Origin: Bacillus_CJ salitolerans | Lineage (GTDB): Bacteria; Bacillota; Bacilli; Bacillales; SA4 | Assembly: GCF_042680805.1 (NCBI RefSeq) | Contig: NZ_JBHUEM010000003.1 | Span: forward strand, 1 to 64,000 | DNA: 64,000 nt | Direction: 5' to 3' | In this document: in pieces, positions 42,017 through 50,940 of the stretch | How positions within the stretch are numbered: position 1 is the first letter of the stretch | Layout of the letters: each line of letters starts with the position of its first letter | Made by a program: the position numbers and the translations under genes | The notes under the pieces: generated by a model | What the model was told of the DNA's origin: nothing | What the model saw: only the letters and a program-made list of their open reading frames with translations | The model's database searches: none

Positions 42017-42865
42017 ATGAAGCGATTTCTACTAATTTTGACAGGTGTAGCCTTATTGTTATCAGCGTGCGGAACAGCAGATGATCAAGGCCAAAAGGAT
42101 ACAGCGCAAGAATCTAAGGAACCATCTAAGGAGACAACTTCAACATCCATTGATCTTGCTGACTTTAGTACGGATTTACAAGTAGAGGCAACTGATCATA
42201 AAGCATTATTTAAGATTCAATTTATGAACAACTCTAACGAGGACGTAAAATTAACATTTTCATCAGGCCAAAAATATGAAATCATTGTCAATGACTCAAA
42301 TGGAATGGAAGTTTATCGTTATTCTAACGGAAGGGCATTTACAGAAGCATTAGAAACAATCGAATTAAAAGCAAATGAGGAGTTAGCATATCAAGAGGAA
42401 TGGGATTATTCCGTAGATGGTACGGATATACAGCCTGGAACATATACAGCAATTGCAACTATTTTACCAATGAATGTAAATGATCATGAAATAGAAAGTG
42501 ATATCTTTACAACAGAGCAAACCTTTGAAATCAAGCAAATTGCAGAAAATGATAATGTTGCGTTTCGAAATATTGAAGTAACTGGTGAAAAAGGGGATTA
42601 CACGGTTACAGGAGAGGCGAGAGTGTTTGAGGCCGTCATGTTGTATTCTGTTGAAGATGGTCATAATATCATTATTGAAGAAACACCTTTTCAACTGAAG
42701 GAAGGAGCTCCCTCATGGACACAGTTTGAGATGAATCTTACCATCTCAAAAGAGGATCTACCGAAAAATGGTACATTGACCCTTCATCTATATGAACGAA
42801 GTGCAAAAGATGGTTCCATCGTAAACTCTTATTTTGCAGTTCTTGAAAGTTTTAAATCAGAATAA
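42017..42865 (+). CDS. ipi: BsuPI-domain putative proteinase inhibitor lipoprotein
   Basis: A 282-aa lipoprotein: signal peptide MKRFLLILTGVALLLSAC with the lipobox SAC at Cys 18, then an acidic Ser/Thr/Gln-rich linker. The BsuPI domain follows (about residues 50-150), with FKIQFMNNSNEDVKLTFSSG, VYRYSNGRAFTEAL, WDYSVDGTDIQPGTYTAIAT. A second domain at about 175-280 resembles Gmad2/immunoglobulin-like sequence. B. subtilis Ipi is a shorter intracellular inhibitor of ISP1; this form is exported and longer, so its target may differ. AGGAGG precedes the start. Confidence 0.85.
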   Translation: MKRFLLILTGVALLLSACGTADDQGQKDTAQESKEPSKETTSTSIDLADFSTDLQVEATDHKALFKIQFMNNSNEDVKLTFSSGQKYEIIVNDSNGMEVYRYSNGRAFTEALETIELKANEELAYQEEWDYSVDGTDIQPGTYTAIATILPMNVNDHEIESDIFTTEQTFEIKQIAENDNVAFRNIEVTGEKGDYTVTGEARVFEAVMLYSVEDGHNIIIEETPFQLKEGAPSWTQFEMNLTISKEDLPKNGTLTLHLYERSAKDGSIVNSYFAVLESFKSE

Positions 42866-42918
42866 TAATTCCCCAAGCTTTTAGTTGAGAGGGAGAATGC
42901 ATAAAAAAGCAGGCATGT

Positions 42919-42957
42919 AGAGGTGTGAATTAGCATACTAATTCACACCTCTTTTTT
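42919..42957 (+). terminator. Terminator of ipi
   Basis: AGAGGTGTGAATTAG and CTAATTCACACCTCT form a 15-bp perfect stem around CATA, followed by TTTTTAC. Confidence 0.95.
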
Positions 42958-43190
42958 ACTGTTTAATGTATGCGTATAATCCCACTATTAAATGATCTCT
43001 ACAAGATGGCTTTCCTTCTGAATCCTATGCCTGCATCCCGTCTAGCTAAATATCAAAGTTGTCCACCATAGCTGTAAGCCTTGGATAATATTCATCTCTA
43101 GTGGCAGCTACGATGAGTCCAATCATCTAGAATTCTTTGATCATAATATAACTACATATTCATCACTTCAATTTCAGGAGGGATTAAACA

Positions 43191-45008
43191 ATGGGCATTT
43201 CATCAACCAATAAAAATCGAAAGAATAGTTCCCCTCTGCCTAAAAGACCGAATTTTCTTTTCCTCATGGTAGACGAGCAGCGATTCCCACCAGTTTATGA
43301 AACCAACGATCTAAAAAAATGGCGTAGGGAAAATTTGAAAACACAAAGACTATTACGAGAAAATGGAATGACATTTTTAAATCATTATTGTGGTGCAACT
43401 GCATGTTCACCAAGTAGAACCACTCTTTTCACTGGGCAGTATCCATCTCTGCATGGGGTTACGCAAACAACTGGAGCTGCTAAGGGGGCGTTTGATCCAG
43501 ATGTATTCTGGCTTGATCCGAATACGGTACCTACGCTCGGAGACTATTTCCGTACGGCAGGTTATCGAACCTTTTATAAAGGAAAATGGCATCTTTCGGA
43601 TGAGGATATATTAATCCCAGACACACATAATGCTTTAGTGAGCTACGATCCTAACACTGGTGTCCCAAATCGTGAAAATGAACAACGATACCTCCATGCA
43701 AATCGTTTAGATCCATTTGGTTTTAATGGTTGGATTGGGCCAGAGCCACACGGTACAAACCCTCGTAATTCAGGTTCGTCAGCAGCTGTAGGAGTAAGCG
43801 GCCGTGACGCCATATATTCAGAAGAAACGGTAGAATTGATTAGTTCACTTGATAAAGAGTCACATAAAGACACGCCATGGTTTATCGTCTCTTCTTTCGT
43901 AAACCCTCATGATATTACTTTATTTGGTCTTCTTAACCAACACGTTCCGTCGTATAATTTTGAGATAGATCCATCTGTTCCGTATATTCTAAGGGCTCCA
44001 ACTGCAGTTGAATCATTAGCAACAAAACCAACTGCCCAAGAAAGTTACCGTCAGGTTTATCAAGAAGCTCTACAGCCAACAGTTGATAGTCTCTTTTACC
44101 GCCAGCTCTATTATTCATTGCACAAGCAAGTAGATAATGAAATGTATAAAGTTATGAAGGCTCTTAAAAATTCTAGTTTCTACGAAGACACGATTGTCAT
44201 CTTCACTTCGGACCATGGTGATTTATTAGGAGCTCACGGGGGGTTATTTCAAAAATGGTATAACGCTTATGAAGAATCCATCCATGTGCCACTTACGATT
44301 CATAGCCCTAAACTTTTCTCTTGTAGGAAAAGAACGAAAATGTTGACGAGCCATGTAGACATCATTCCTACTTTGTTAGGACTTGCTGGAATTGATGTCG
44401 AAATCATACAAGAAAAACTCCGTAAGGATCATACGGAGGTTCACCCCTTTGTTGGCCGAGACCTTACCCCTTTTATTCAAGGAAAACATAAATTCCATCG
44501 TGCCAATGAGCCAATCTACTTCATGACGGATGATGATGTGACAAGAGGATTGAATCAAGTAAGTATTACAGGAGAACCATATGATTCTGTTATACAGCCT
44601 AATCATCTAGAAACGGTCATCACAAAATTGCAAACAGGGGAAAATGGGAAAGAGGAGATTTGGAAGTTTTCCCGTTACTTCGATAATCCACAATTTTGGA
44701 GTAATCCAGGAGTTCAAGATCAAGTAACTAGTCAAAAAGGTACTTTTCCCCTATCAGAAGATACCGTAGCTTCTATTTGTTTGACAACGAATAAGACCGA
44801 GTCCGTACCTGACCAATTTGAGCTATACAATTTAACGAAGGATCCTCTTGAAGAGAAAAATTTAGCAGATCCTTCAAATACCACTCCAGAATTAAAGAAT
44901 ATTCAGCAATATTTATTAAAAGTCCTTAAAGAACAATGCCTCCAAAAACGACTATACCCTTCTAGTGGAGATGTTCCTGGAAAGCCATCATGTGGGGTTA
45001 AAAATTAA
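43191..45008 (+). CDS. Sulfatase (arylsulfatase/choline-sulfatase type)
   Basis: A 605-aa enzyme of the formylglycine-dependent sulfatase family. The N-terminal metal site is NFLFLMVDEQRFPP (Asp then Asp/Glu). The maturation motif ACSPSRTTLFTGQYPS has Cys 72 (C-x-P-S-R), the residue converted to formylglycine. YKGKWHL and the second metal site FTSDHGDLLGAHGG follow. No signal peptide is seen, so it is likely cytoplasmic. GGAGG precedes the ATG. It has no transporter or maturase gene beside it, so the substrate is undetermined. It is a single gene between ipi and an unknown minus-strand gene. Confidence 0.9.
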   Translation: MGISSTNKNRKNSSPLPKRPNFLFLMVDEQRFPPVYETNDLKKWRRENLKTQRLLRENGMTFLNHYCGATACSPSRTTLFTGQYPSLHGVTQTTGAAKGAFDPDVFWLDPNTVPTLGDYFRTAGYRTFYKGKWHLSDEDILIPDTHNALVSYDPNTGVPNRENEQRYLHANRLDPFGFNGWIGPEPHGTNPRNSGSSAAVGVSGRDAIYSEETVELISSLDKESHKDTPWFIVSSFVNPHDITLFGLLNQHVPSYNFEIDPSVPYILRAPTAVESLATKPTAQESYRQVYQEALQPTVDSLFYRQLYYSLHKQVDNEMYKVMKALKNSSFYEDTIVIFTSDHGDLLGAHGGLFQKWYNAYEESIHVPLTIHSPKLFSCRKRTKMLTSHVDIIPTLLGLAGIDVEIIQEKLRKDHTEVHPFVGRDLTPFIQGKHKFHRANEPIYFMTDDDVTRGLNQVSITGEPYDSVIQPNHLETVITKLQTGENGKEEIWKFSRYFDNPQFWSNPGVQDQVTSQKGTFPLSEDTVASICLTTNKTESVPDQFELYNLTKDPLEEKNLADPSNTTPELKNIQQYLLKVLKEQCLQKRLYPSSGDVPGKPSCGVKN

Positions 45009-45042
45009 GGATTCGTTTATTATTGTTGAAGATTCTTTTAAA

Positions 45043-45079
45043 AATATTGCCCACAACCTTAATGGTTGTGGGCAATATT
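45043..45079 (+). terminator. Long hairpin after the sulfatase gene
   Basis: AATATTGCCCACAACC and GGTTGTGGGCAATATT are perfect 16-bp arms around TTAAT. A short T-rich tail (ATTTGTT) follows. Probable terminator. Confidence 0.8.
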
Positions 45080-45222
45080 ATTTGTTAATGCAATGTTAAA
45101 TTAAATGTTATTAATACTGGAAATTCAGTTGTGGATGAGAGGATTTCCCTAATAACCAAACCTACTATCATCAACTGAATAGGGGTATTTATACCGCGTG
45201 ATCTTACATCAGCAAAAATTAC

Positions 45223-46368
45223 TTAATAGATAACCACCGTTTGATCAAATACTTCACACCCAAGAGACTTGCCATCAAAATACATCACCGATCGATTTTC
45301 TTTATCTACGACTGCTACGTAAAAGCGATCCTCCTGGTTATTTCTAGTCCAACAATCAGCCACAATATATTGGTGGTCAACATAATGTACATAAACGTTC
45401 ATGACACCAATTAAATGTTCAAAGTACGTATGATCAATCCGAAATATTTCCTTTTTGATCGGAGAATAGAAATAATCTTCTTCAGTAGATACGAAGTAAA
45501 CATGTTCATTAAACACACGTATGGAATGATAGGAAAATCCAGTTGGTAAAGGATAGCTTTTCTTCGCGAATGTTTGTTTACTTAATTCAACTAATTCTTC
45601 CTTCTGATCAAGATAATTTTTTCGAACATAGAAAATGGAATCACCATTTTCGGCAATGACTCTTACAAAACCATCATGCTTCTTTTCTTCGATAAGAATA
45701 CCAGATATCGGTGTACCAGCCTTGGCCTCTTTAATAAATTGTTTTAACGGGATAATTGATATGAATTCTTCACTTGGAAGCGTCGTTTCGGTTAACTTTT
45801 TTCGATATAAATCTTCTTTCTCCCATGTTTCTAAGTAAAAAGGGTTAAACACTAAATACCATTCTTCGTCATACTCATATACAGTAGGTGTAGAAATTGA
45901 ATTGGCAAGGAAGTGCTCTAGTAATACGTAGTCTTTTTGTTTTTTTGCATCAAACAAGTAATACGTTATTTCATCATCCTCATCATGATCTTTAACTTTT
46001 CTAATATAGTACATGACTTCTTGACTAGTCATAAAGATACCTTCAAGCTCAACATCAGCCGGATAATGGACGGTCCCAATTTCCTCCACAAGTTTACTAA
46101 TTAGATGGAAGCGATAGAACGTGTAATAGACTTGATGTGACGATACAGTCCGAGTGGCATAACTAAGATACGGGAACTCATAAGGAAACTCAATCCCATC
46201 CTGAACCGTATGAATAGCCTTCGTCCGAGCTCCCTTTTTTTCATATATCGTGAAATTACTTACGGGAAACACCGATGTTGACTTAGAAATATAAAAGAGG
46301 GAAGAATCGATTAAATCAATTGGTTGAATTTGTTCAGTATCTTTCTGTTTTAATGATATTACCTTCAT
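45223..46368 (-). CDS. Hypothetical protein, 381 aa, no recognised family
   Basis: I do not recognise this protein. It is soluble (no signal peptide or transmembrane helix) and very rich in Tyr, Phe, Glu and Val, with many short alternating hydrophobic strands (EEWYLVFNPFYLETW, DSIFYVRKNYLD, EHVYFVSTEEDYFY, HQYIVADCW). The pattern repeats about every 45-55 residues, as in a beta-propeller. Single gene on the minus strand. The AGGAG ribosome binding site is 12 nt from the ATG, longer than usual. Base composition is like its neighbours. Confidence 0.75.
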   Translation of the reverse strand: MKVISLKQKDTEQIQPIDLIDSSLFYISKSTSVFPVSNFTIYEKKGARTKAIHTVQDGIEFPYEFPYLSYATRTVSSHQVYYTFYRFHLISKLVEEIGTVHYPADVELEGIFMTSQEVMYYIRKVKDHDEDDEITYYLFDAKKQKDYVLLEHFLANSISTPTVYEYDEEWYLVFNPFYLETWEKEDLYRKKLTETTLPSEEFISIIPLKQFIKEAKAGTPISGILIEEKKHDGFVRVIAENGDSIFYVRKNYLDQKEELVELSKQTFAKKSYPLPTGFSYHSIRVFNEHVYFVSTEEDYFYSPIKKEIFRIDHTYFEHLIGVMNVYVHYVDHQYIVADCWTRNNQEDRFYVAVVDKENRSVMYFDGKSLGCEVFDQTVVIY

Positions 46369-46427
46369 GATATGTAGTGTCTCCTTGCGAACGGTAAGAA
46401 TATATCAATAGTAACAGAAGTGAGAAT

Positions 46428-46468
46428 GGAAAGAAAAGAGAAACCTGCGGAATCTTTCCGCAGGTTTC
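46428..46468 (-). terminator. Terminator after the DUF3813 gene
   Basis: AAACCTGCGGAA (46441-46452) and TTCCGCAGGTTT (46456-46467) form a 12-bp stem. On the minus strand it is followed by CTCTTTTCTTTCC. Confidence 0.9.
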
Positions 46469-46485
46469 GTTCTTTTTGAGATGAC

Positions 46486-46683
46486 TTATTGGATTTGGTC
46501 GAGTTCTTGCTGTAACATTCTTAGTTGTTCTTTTTCTGCATCAGTAGAATTTGCGTAAGCTGAAGACAATGCATTTTTGGCAACCTGTACCGCATTTCCT
46601 GCATCTAGAGTACTTGCTCCGGTAGTTGCTTGTTTAGCAAGTGAGACAGCTTCTCTAGCTTTTTGGAATAATTGGTTACCCAT
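46486..46683 (-). CDS. DUF3813 family protein (65 aa)
   Basis: A 65-aa soluble helical protein: MGNQLFQKAREAVSLAKQAT, AGNAVQVAKNALSSAYANST, DAEKEQLRMLQQELDQIQ. The FQKAREAV...AKNALSSAYANST...EQLRMLQQELDQ pattern fits DUF3813, whose genes precede yitU-type HAD phosphatases in Bacillus (recalled). The frame is open upstream, but GGAGGCGTATAAG positions the ribosome binding site 8 nt before the ATG at 46683. The RBS lies inside the preceding 50-aa gene, so the two are coupled. Confidence 0.82.
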   Translation of the reverse strand: MGNQLFQKAREAVSLAKQATTGASTLDAGNAVQVAKNALSSAYANSTDAEKEQLRMLQQELDQIQ

Positions 46684-46684
46684 C

Positions 46685-46837
46685 TTATACGCCTCCAAGA
46701 GAGCTTTTCTCAACGTTTTCCAGCTTTTGTTCTTCGGCCTCTGCTAGTGTTGATCTATATGGGAATCGTTCATCGTGCTTCGTGATAAAATCATTACTTT
46801 GTTGTACAAAGCGTTTTGATTTATTGCTTCTGCCCAT
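46685..46837 (-). CDS. Small hypothetical protein (50 aa)
   Basis: Read directly: MGRSNKSKRFVQQSNDFITK, HDERFPYRSTLAEAEEQKLE, NVEKSSLGGV. Highly charged and soluble. GGGGGAA is 8 nt before the ATG. It ends 1 nt upstream of the DUF3813 start and supplies that gene's ribosome binding site, so the two form an operon. It may correspond to the small yizC-type gene in this place in B. subtilis, but I cannot confirm that. Confidence 0.65.
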   Translation of the reverse strand: MGRSNKSKRFVQQSNDFITKHDERFPYRSTLAEAEEQKLENVEKSSLGGV

Positions 46838-46934
46838 GATACATTCCCCCTAAAAGTTAGTGATGCTTAAAAGTTGCATCACTAACTATTGTGCGTGAGT
46901 AATACGCGGAGTATTCAAAAAAGAAAACGCTATT

Positions 46935-47753
46935 TTATGGTTTTACGATTCCTAAAACATCCTCTAGATAATGGGCAATACCGTCTTCCTCATTGGTTTT
47001 TGTCACATAATTGGAAAGCGATTTTAACTGTTCAATCGCATTGCCCATTGCCACGCCATGACCCGCATATTCAATCATTTCAAAATCGTTATCTTCATCA
47101 CCAAATGCGATGATGCGATCAGTTGGAATAGAAAAGTGTTCCGCCACTCTTTTTAAGCCAACTGCTTTATTTAAACCACTTTTCACAATCTCGATAACAT
47201 GCCAAGGAGCACCCCATCTTCTATGGTCGATCACTTCTGCATGAACATCTGATAAGTGTCTTCTTATCTCACTAACCTTATCTTCATCAGCATGGATTAA
47301 AATAGAGGTAGGATCGTGTTGTAAGATCTCTCGTAAATCCCCTGTTTGGACTTTATTACTTCCTGAGCTGAAAAGATCCATCATATCATTGTCGTGATAA
47401 TGAATATATACATCATCAATGACCTCTGCTAATATATTTTTCACGATAAACCCTTCGCTTGCCTCAACGATATCTTGAGCTGTTTTGACATCAAATGGTG
47501 AGTGAAAACTACCCCATGAAGATGATGTAGGATGATGAACATATGCACCATTAAAGTTAACGATAGGTGAAGTCAATCCAAGCTCTTTATAGTACATATG
47601 GCTTGCTCGAAAGGGGCGACCCGTTGCAATGACAACATGATGGCCAGATGCGATTGCATTTAATAATGCCTTTTTAGTTCTTGATGATATACTTTTATTA
47701 TCAGTAAGCAATGTTCCGTCTAAATCGACTGCAATTAAATGTGGCTGAGTCAT
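46935..47753 (-). CDS. yitU: HAD-superfamily Cof-type phosphatase (YitU)
   Basis: A 272-aa phosphatase: motif I LIAVDLDGTLLTD (nucleophile Asp and acid/base Asp), motif II VVIATGRPFRAS, motif III lysine in KSGLNKAVGLK, motif IV FGDEDNDFEMIEYAG, with a type IIB cap between. YitU of B. subtilis is reported to dephosphorylate the riboflavin precursor 5-amino-6-(5-phosphoribitylamino)uracil; the same is plausible here. AAGGAG lies 6 nt before the ATG at 47753, so the six upstream in-frame codons are excluded. Confidence 0.92.
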   Translation of the reverse strand: MTQPHLIAVDLDGTLLTDNKSISSRTKKALLNAIASGHHVVIATGRPFRASHMYYKELGLTSPIVNFNGAYVHHPTSSSWGSFHSPFDVKTAQDIVEASEGFIVKNILAEVIDDVYIHYHDNDMMDLFSSGSNKVQTGDLREILQHDPTSILIHADEDKVSEIRRHLSDVHAEVIDHRRWGAPWHVIEIVKSGLNKAVGLKRVAEHFSIPTDRIIAFGDEDNDFEMIEYAGHGVAMGNAIEQLKSLSNYVTKTNEEDGIAHYLEDVLGIVKP

Positions 47754-47839
47754 AAGAATCTCCTTTTTCATTTCATTGTTTCCTTAAGTTTACCTCTTTT
47801 AGAAAATATTTGTCTATTTTAAAAATAGGAAGGTGTATC

Positions 47840-49147
47840 ATGCAAGGTTTTTCATCTAGAGACACCCTTAATATTGTCATCGTAACATTAGCGGGGGTTG
47901 TAAGCTCTATTTTACTTAAGTGGTATCTATTAATTGGTTTTCTCCCTGGCTTTCTCTTTGTTTTTTATAGTTGTGTAAAAAAAGGGCATCCAACTAAAAA
48001 AATTACTAAAAGTGCAAGTGAAGGATTTTTAAAAACGAAGGAAATTATGATCATCCTCTGCTTAGTGGGTATACTGTTACCATCATGGGACATGGCTGGA
48101 ACGATTGACCAAATGGTCTATTTGATATTATCAAATATAAATCCTTCATTTTTTTATATATCAGCGTTTAGTAGTACGTTCATTATTTCCATGATACTTG
48201 GAACAAGTGTTGGTTCCTTAAGTTCAATTGGAATTCCTCTAATAGGAGCTGCTATGTCAATTGGGATGAGTGTTGAGGTGACTGCTGGTGCTCTTGTTTC
48301 CGGTGCATTTGTAGGAGATCGAACTTCTCCCTTTTCAAGTGCCAACCAATTACTTTCACATACGATTGAATTAGAGAGAAAATTGTTTCAAAGAAGCTTA
48401 TGGAAAACAGGTAGCATTGGACTGGTTTTTTCCAGTATATTTTTCCTGTATTTTGATATAACTAAGCCATCAGGAGCAACCGTTTTTACAAATGTTGATC
48501 ATTTTAAGTGGTATCTTATCTTGCCAGCTGTATCACTCGTCATTTGTGCCATTATCAAGTTGAAAATTCGATATTGTTTCCTCATAAGTATTGTCGTGGC
48601 ACTTATAATCACGGTAATTATGAATGGATTTTTTCTGCAAATCATAATCAATTTATGGGAAGGAACAAATCAAACAGGAGGAGGCCTTCAGAAGATTCTT
48701 CCGTTAATTGCATTTATTGGTTTAGCTGGAGCCTATAATGGTATGATTGAAGAGTTCTCAATTTTTCAGCCGCTACTCACTAAATGGCTTGGACCATCGA
48801 GCTCACTTTCTACAATGACTCGAAAAACTATGTTTGCCACACTTATTATTACGATGCTAGGGTGTAATCAGACAATCCCGATTATTTTAACAGGTAGGTC
48901 CTTTTTATCTGAATGGGATGTAAGACAAAATAAACGAGAATTTGCAAGGGTAATGGCGGATTCGTCTATGCTATTTGCTGGTATGGTTCCATGGAGTGTA
49001 TTAGCGATTATGTGTAGTACTGTTCTAGGAGTTCCATTGTTCGATTATTTACCATATGCCATTTTTATTTGGTGCTTACCAATTATCACAATGCTCTATT
49101 CCTATATTTATTCTAAAATGTCAAAAGAAAAATCCATGTCTCATTAA
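47840..49147 (+). CDS. Na+/H+ antiporter, NhaC family
   Basis: A 435-aa integral membrane protein with about eleven helices. NhaC-family signatures: ISMILGTSVGSLSSIGIPL, SGAFVGDRTSPFSSANQL (with the conserved Asp and charged cluster), and GLAGAYNGMIEE near the middle, then MLGCNQTIPIILTGRSF. Likely role: sodium or malate/lactate-coupled proton exchange; the exact substrate is open. The frame opens at 47810; AGGAAGG fits the ATG at 47840. Divergent from yitU. Confidence 0.9.
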   Translation: MQGFSSRDTLNIVIVTLAGVVSSILLKWYLLIGFLPGFLFVFYSCVKKGHPTKKITKSASEGFLKTKEIMIILCLVGILLPSWDMAGTIDQMVYLILSNINPSFFYISAFSSTFIISMILGTSVGSLSSIGIPLIGAAMSIGMSVEVTAGALVSGAFVGDRTSPFSSANQLLSHTIELERKLFQRSLWKTGSIGLVFSSIFFLYFDITKPSGATVFTNVDHFKWYLILPAVSLVICAIIKLKIRYCFLISIVVALIITVIMNGFFLQIIINLWEGTNQTGGGLQKILPLIAFIGLAGAYNGMIEEFSIFQPLLTKWLGPSSSLSTMTRKTMFATLIITMLGCNQTIPIILTGRSFLSEWDVRQNKREFARVMADSSMLFAGMVPWSVLAIMCSTVLGVPLFDYLPYAIFIWCLPIITMLYSYIYSKMSKEKSMSH

Positions 49148-49213
49148 GCAGAAACGATGAACTCTAAGTAAAATGTAGGTTATACTTTTAATAGATGAAA
49201 GGAGTGAGTAAGG

Positions 49214-49525
49214 ATGGATAAAGCATTAGAAGAAAATATTTATGGGGCCCTCGAAACAGTACTTGACCCGGAGCTTGGGGTTGATATTGTGAATTTAGGT
49301 TTAGTGTATGGAGTGGACCTTGATGAAAATGGGATCGCCTCCATTACGATGACTCTTACTTCAATGGGTTGCCCACTAGCAGGACAAATTGTTGATGAGG
49401 TAAAACGAGCATTGTCAGATTTACCTGAAATCAAAGATTCGGAAGTGAATATCGTCTGGAGTCCACCATGGTCAAAGGATAAAATGTCAAGATATGCGAA
49501 AATTGCCTTAGGGATTGCAGATTAA
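49214..49525 (+). CDS. yitW: MIP18/DUF59 iron-sulfur assembly factor (YitW)
   Basis: A 103-aa protein of the DUF59 family: ALETVLDPELGVDIVNLGLVY, MTLTSMGCPLAGQIVDEV (with the conserved reactive cysteine), VNIVWSPPWSKDKMS. Related SufT/Cia2 proteins help mature Fe-S proteins. GAAAGGAGTG precedes the ATG. It follows the antiporter and is ended by a strong terminator. The full-length family size is seen. Confidence 0.93.
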   Translation: MDKALEENIYGALETVLDPELGVDIVNLGLVYGVDLDENGIASITMTLTSMGCPLAGQIVDEVKRALSDLPEIKDSEVNIVWSPPWSKDKMSRYAKIALGIAD

Positions 49526-49531
49526 AAATAA

Positions 49532-49568
49532 ATGAAGAGTGAGGTTAAACCTCACTCTTCATCTTTGT
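49532..49568. terminator. Terminator between convergent yitW and uppP
   Basis: ATGAAGAGTGAGGT and ACCTCACTCTTCAT are perfect 14-bp arms around TAA, followed by CTTTG; an A-rich run on the left side makes it usable from both strands. Confidence 0.85.
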
Positions 49569-49591
49569 ATCGAAACCTGAATTAACCGTCT

Positions 49592-50413
49592 TTAAGCAAA
49601 TAAAATGACCGCTCCGCCCACAATAAAGCAATAAATAGCGAAATAAAGTAGGTTACCACGAGCCATTATTCCCATAAACCATTTTAAAGAAAAATAGGAT
49701 GCAATTAAAGAGCCACTAAATGCTAGTAAATAGGGCATCCAAAGGGTAGAGATTTGTGGGTCATTGATTATATCTGAAGCACTTAACAGCATGGTTCCAG
49801 CACTTACTGGAATAAAAAGAAGGAACGAAAACCGTAAAGCTGTTTCTTGTCTCATCCCTAGTCCCATTGCTGCAACAATGGTTGCCCCAGAACGTGAGAT
49901 TCCGGGAATTAGTGCAATTGCTTGAGCAATACCAATAATAACGGAATCCTTTAATGTTAATTCAGCATCATTTTTCTTACCTCTTAAGTTACGAATTAAA
50001 AACAATGCGATTCCTGTAATAACAAGAGTATATCCTAGAACATTTATGCTTTTTAACTTTTCACTAATAAAATCCTCGAATAGTAAGCCAATGACAGCAG
50101 CAGGAATGGTTGCGATGAGCAAATAAATGATAAACATAAAATCGGACTTTGCTTCAGGCTTTCTGGTTGTAACGAAACGAAATCCGTTTTCCATCAGCCT
50201 AAGTAAATCAAAGCGATAAATTATCAGTACCGCTAAAAGAGAGGCAAAGTTAACTAATACCTCAAAGCTCATCCCCTCAATTTCTAAACCAAGAAAATAT
50301 TGAGCCATAACGAGATGTCCACTTGATGATATTGGGATTGGTTCAGTAAACCCTTGAAAAACACCTAAAAATAAATACTTAATGAGTAAAATAAACTTAT
50401 CTGCTAATTCCAT
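49592..50413 (-). CDS. uppP: Undecaprenyl-diphosphatase UppP (BacA)
   Basis: A 273-aa membrane enzyme that dephosphorylates undecaprenyl pyrophosphate to recycle the cell-wall lipid carrier and gives bacitracin tolerance. Signature regions: GFTEPIPISSSGHLVMAQYF (about residues 21-40, catalytic Glu and Ser/His) and PGISRSGATIVAAMGLG (about 172-188, essential Arg). Eight helices are predicted. GGAGG lies before the ATG (CCGGAGGATGTAA). The motif has Pro for the more common Phe/Leu after GlyPheThrGlu, a small variation. Confidence 0.95.
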   Translation of the reverse strand: MELADKFILLIKYLFLGVFQGFTEPIPISSSGHLVMAQYFLGLEIEGMSFEVLVNFASLLAVLIIYRFDLLRLMENGFRFVTTRKPEAKSDFMFIIYLLIATIPAAVIGLLFEDFISEKLKSINVLGYTLVITGIALFLIRNLRGKKNDAELTLKDSVIIGIAQAIALIPGISRSGATIVAAMGLGMRQETALRFSFLLFIPVSAGTMLLSASDIINDPQISTLWMPYLLAFSGSLIASYFSLKWFMGIMARGNLLYFAIYCFIVGGAVILFA

Positions 50414-50642
50414 TTACATCCTCCGGACAATTTTTTTTACATGTTTCATTAAACACTATTTTGTCGAGATTTTAAAGAAAAACATTCATGTAGAAACTTG
50501 TACGTTTCATTTTCATATTTATGAATTGTCCTGTTGATATATGTTTAACACCCAAAAAATGTAAGGTCCCGGCTTTCGAAATAAAACCGTAAAACGCGGG
50601 TAAAATATTGTTGCAACCCAATATATAAAAGGAGGGTGCACG

Positions 50643-50822
50643 ATGGGACAAAATCGTCAATTTATGCCAGGTCAAAAAGCTCCAAATAACGGAACATACA
50701 TTGAAATTGGTGAAACTGGAAGTAATGTTATGAATCCGAAGATGATTCGGTTAAAAGCGGGAGAACCGTTCCCAGAAACGTCTAATCATAATCGGAAATG
50801 GAGCTACACAAGGAAACCTTAA
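50643..50822 (+). CDS. yjzC: YjzC family protein (59 aa)
   Basis: A short plus-strand gene: MGQNRQFMPGQKAPNNGTYI, EIGETGSNVMNPKMIRLKAG, EPFPETSNHNRKWSYTRKP. The GQKAPN-NGTYIEIGETG and the P-E-P..NR.W pattern is that of YjzC proteins, function unknown. GGAGGGTG lies 6 nt before the ATG. A terminator follows at 50836. A minus-strand frame over the same bases is a shadow. It stands before yjzD as in B. subtilis, but with clpB inserted between. Confidence 0.9.
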   Translation: MGQNRQFMPGQKAPNNGTYIEIGETGSNVMNPKMIRLKAGEPFPETSNHNRKWSYTRKP

Positions 50823-50835
50823 GTAAAAGTACATC

Positions 50836-50863
50836 AAGCCACCCCAGCAATGGGGGGCTTTTT
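50836..50863 (+). terminator. Terminator of yjzC
   Basis: AAGCCACCCC and GGGGGGCTT pair (one bulged A) around AGCAAT, followed by TTT, 14 nt after the yjzC stop codon. Confidence 0.88.
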
Positions 50864-50870
50864 CAAATAG

Positions 50871-50925
50871 TTGGTAAGTTTCACAATTTATATTATAATG
50901 AACCTAAAGGTCAAAATAGGTCAAA
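50871..50925 (+). promoter_or_regulatory. SigA promoter and CtsR operator of clpB
   Basis: TTGGTA (50871-50876) and TATAAT (50894-50899) are separated by 17 bp. Just downstream, GGTCAAAATAGGTCAAA (50909-50925) is a tandem heptad with one mismatch to the CtsR consensus RGTCAAANANRGTCAAA. It overlaps the start-site region, so CtsR would block transcription. This predicts heat induction of clpB. Confidence 0.88.
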
Positions 50926-50940
50926 AAAGGGAGTGATGAT

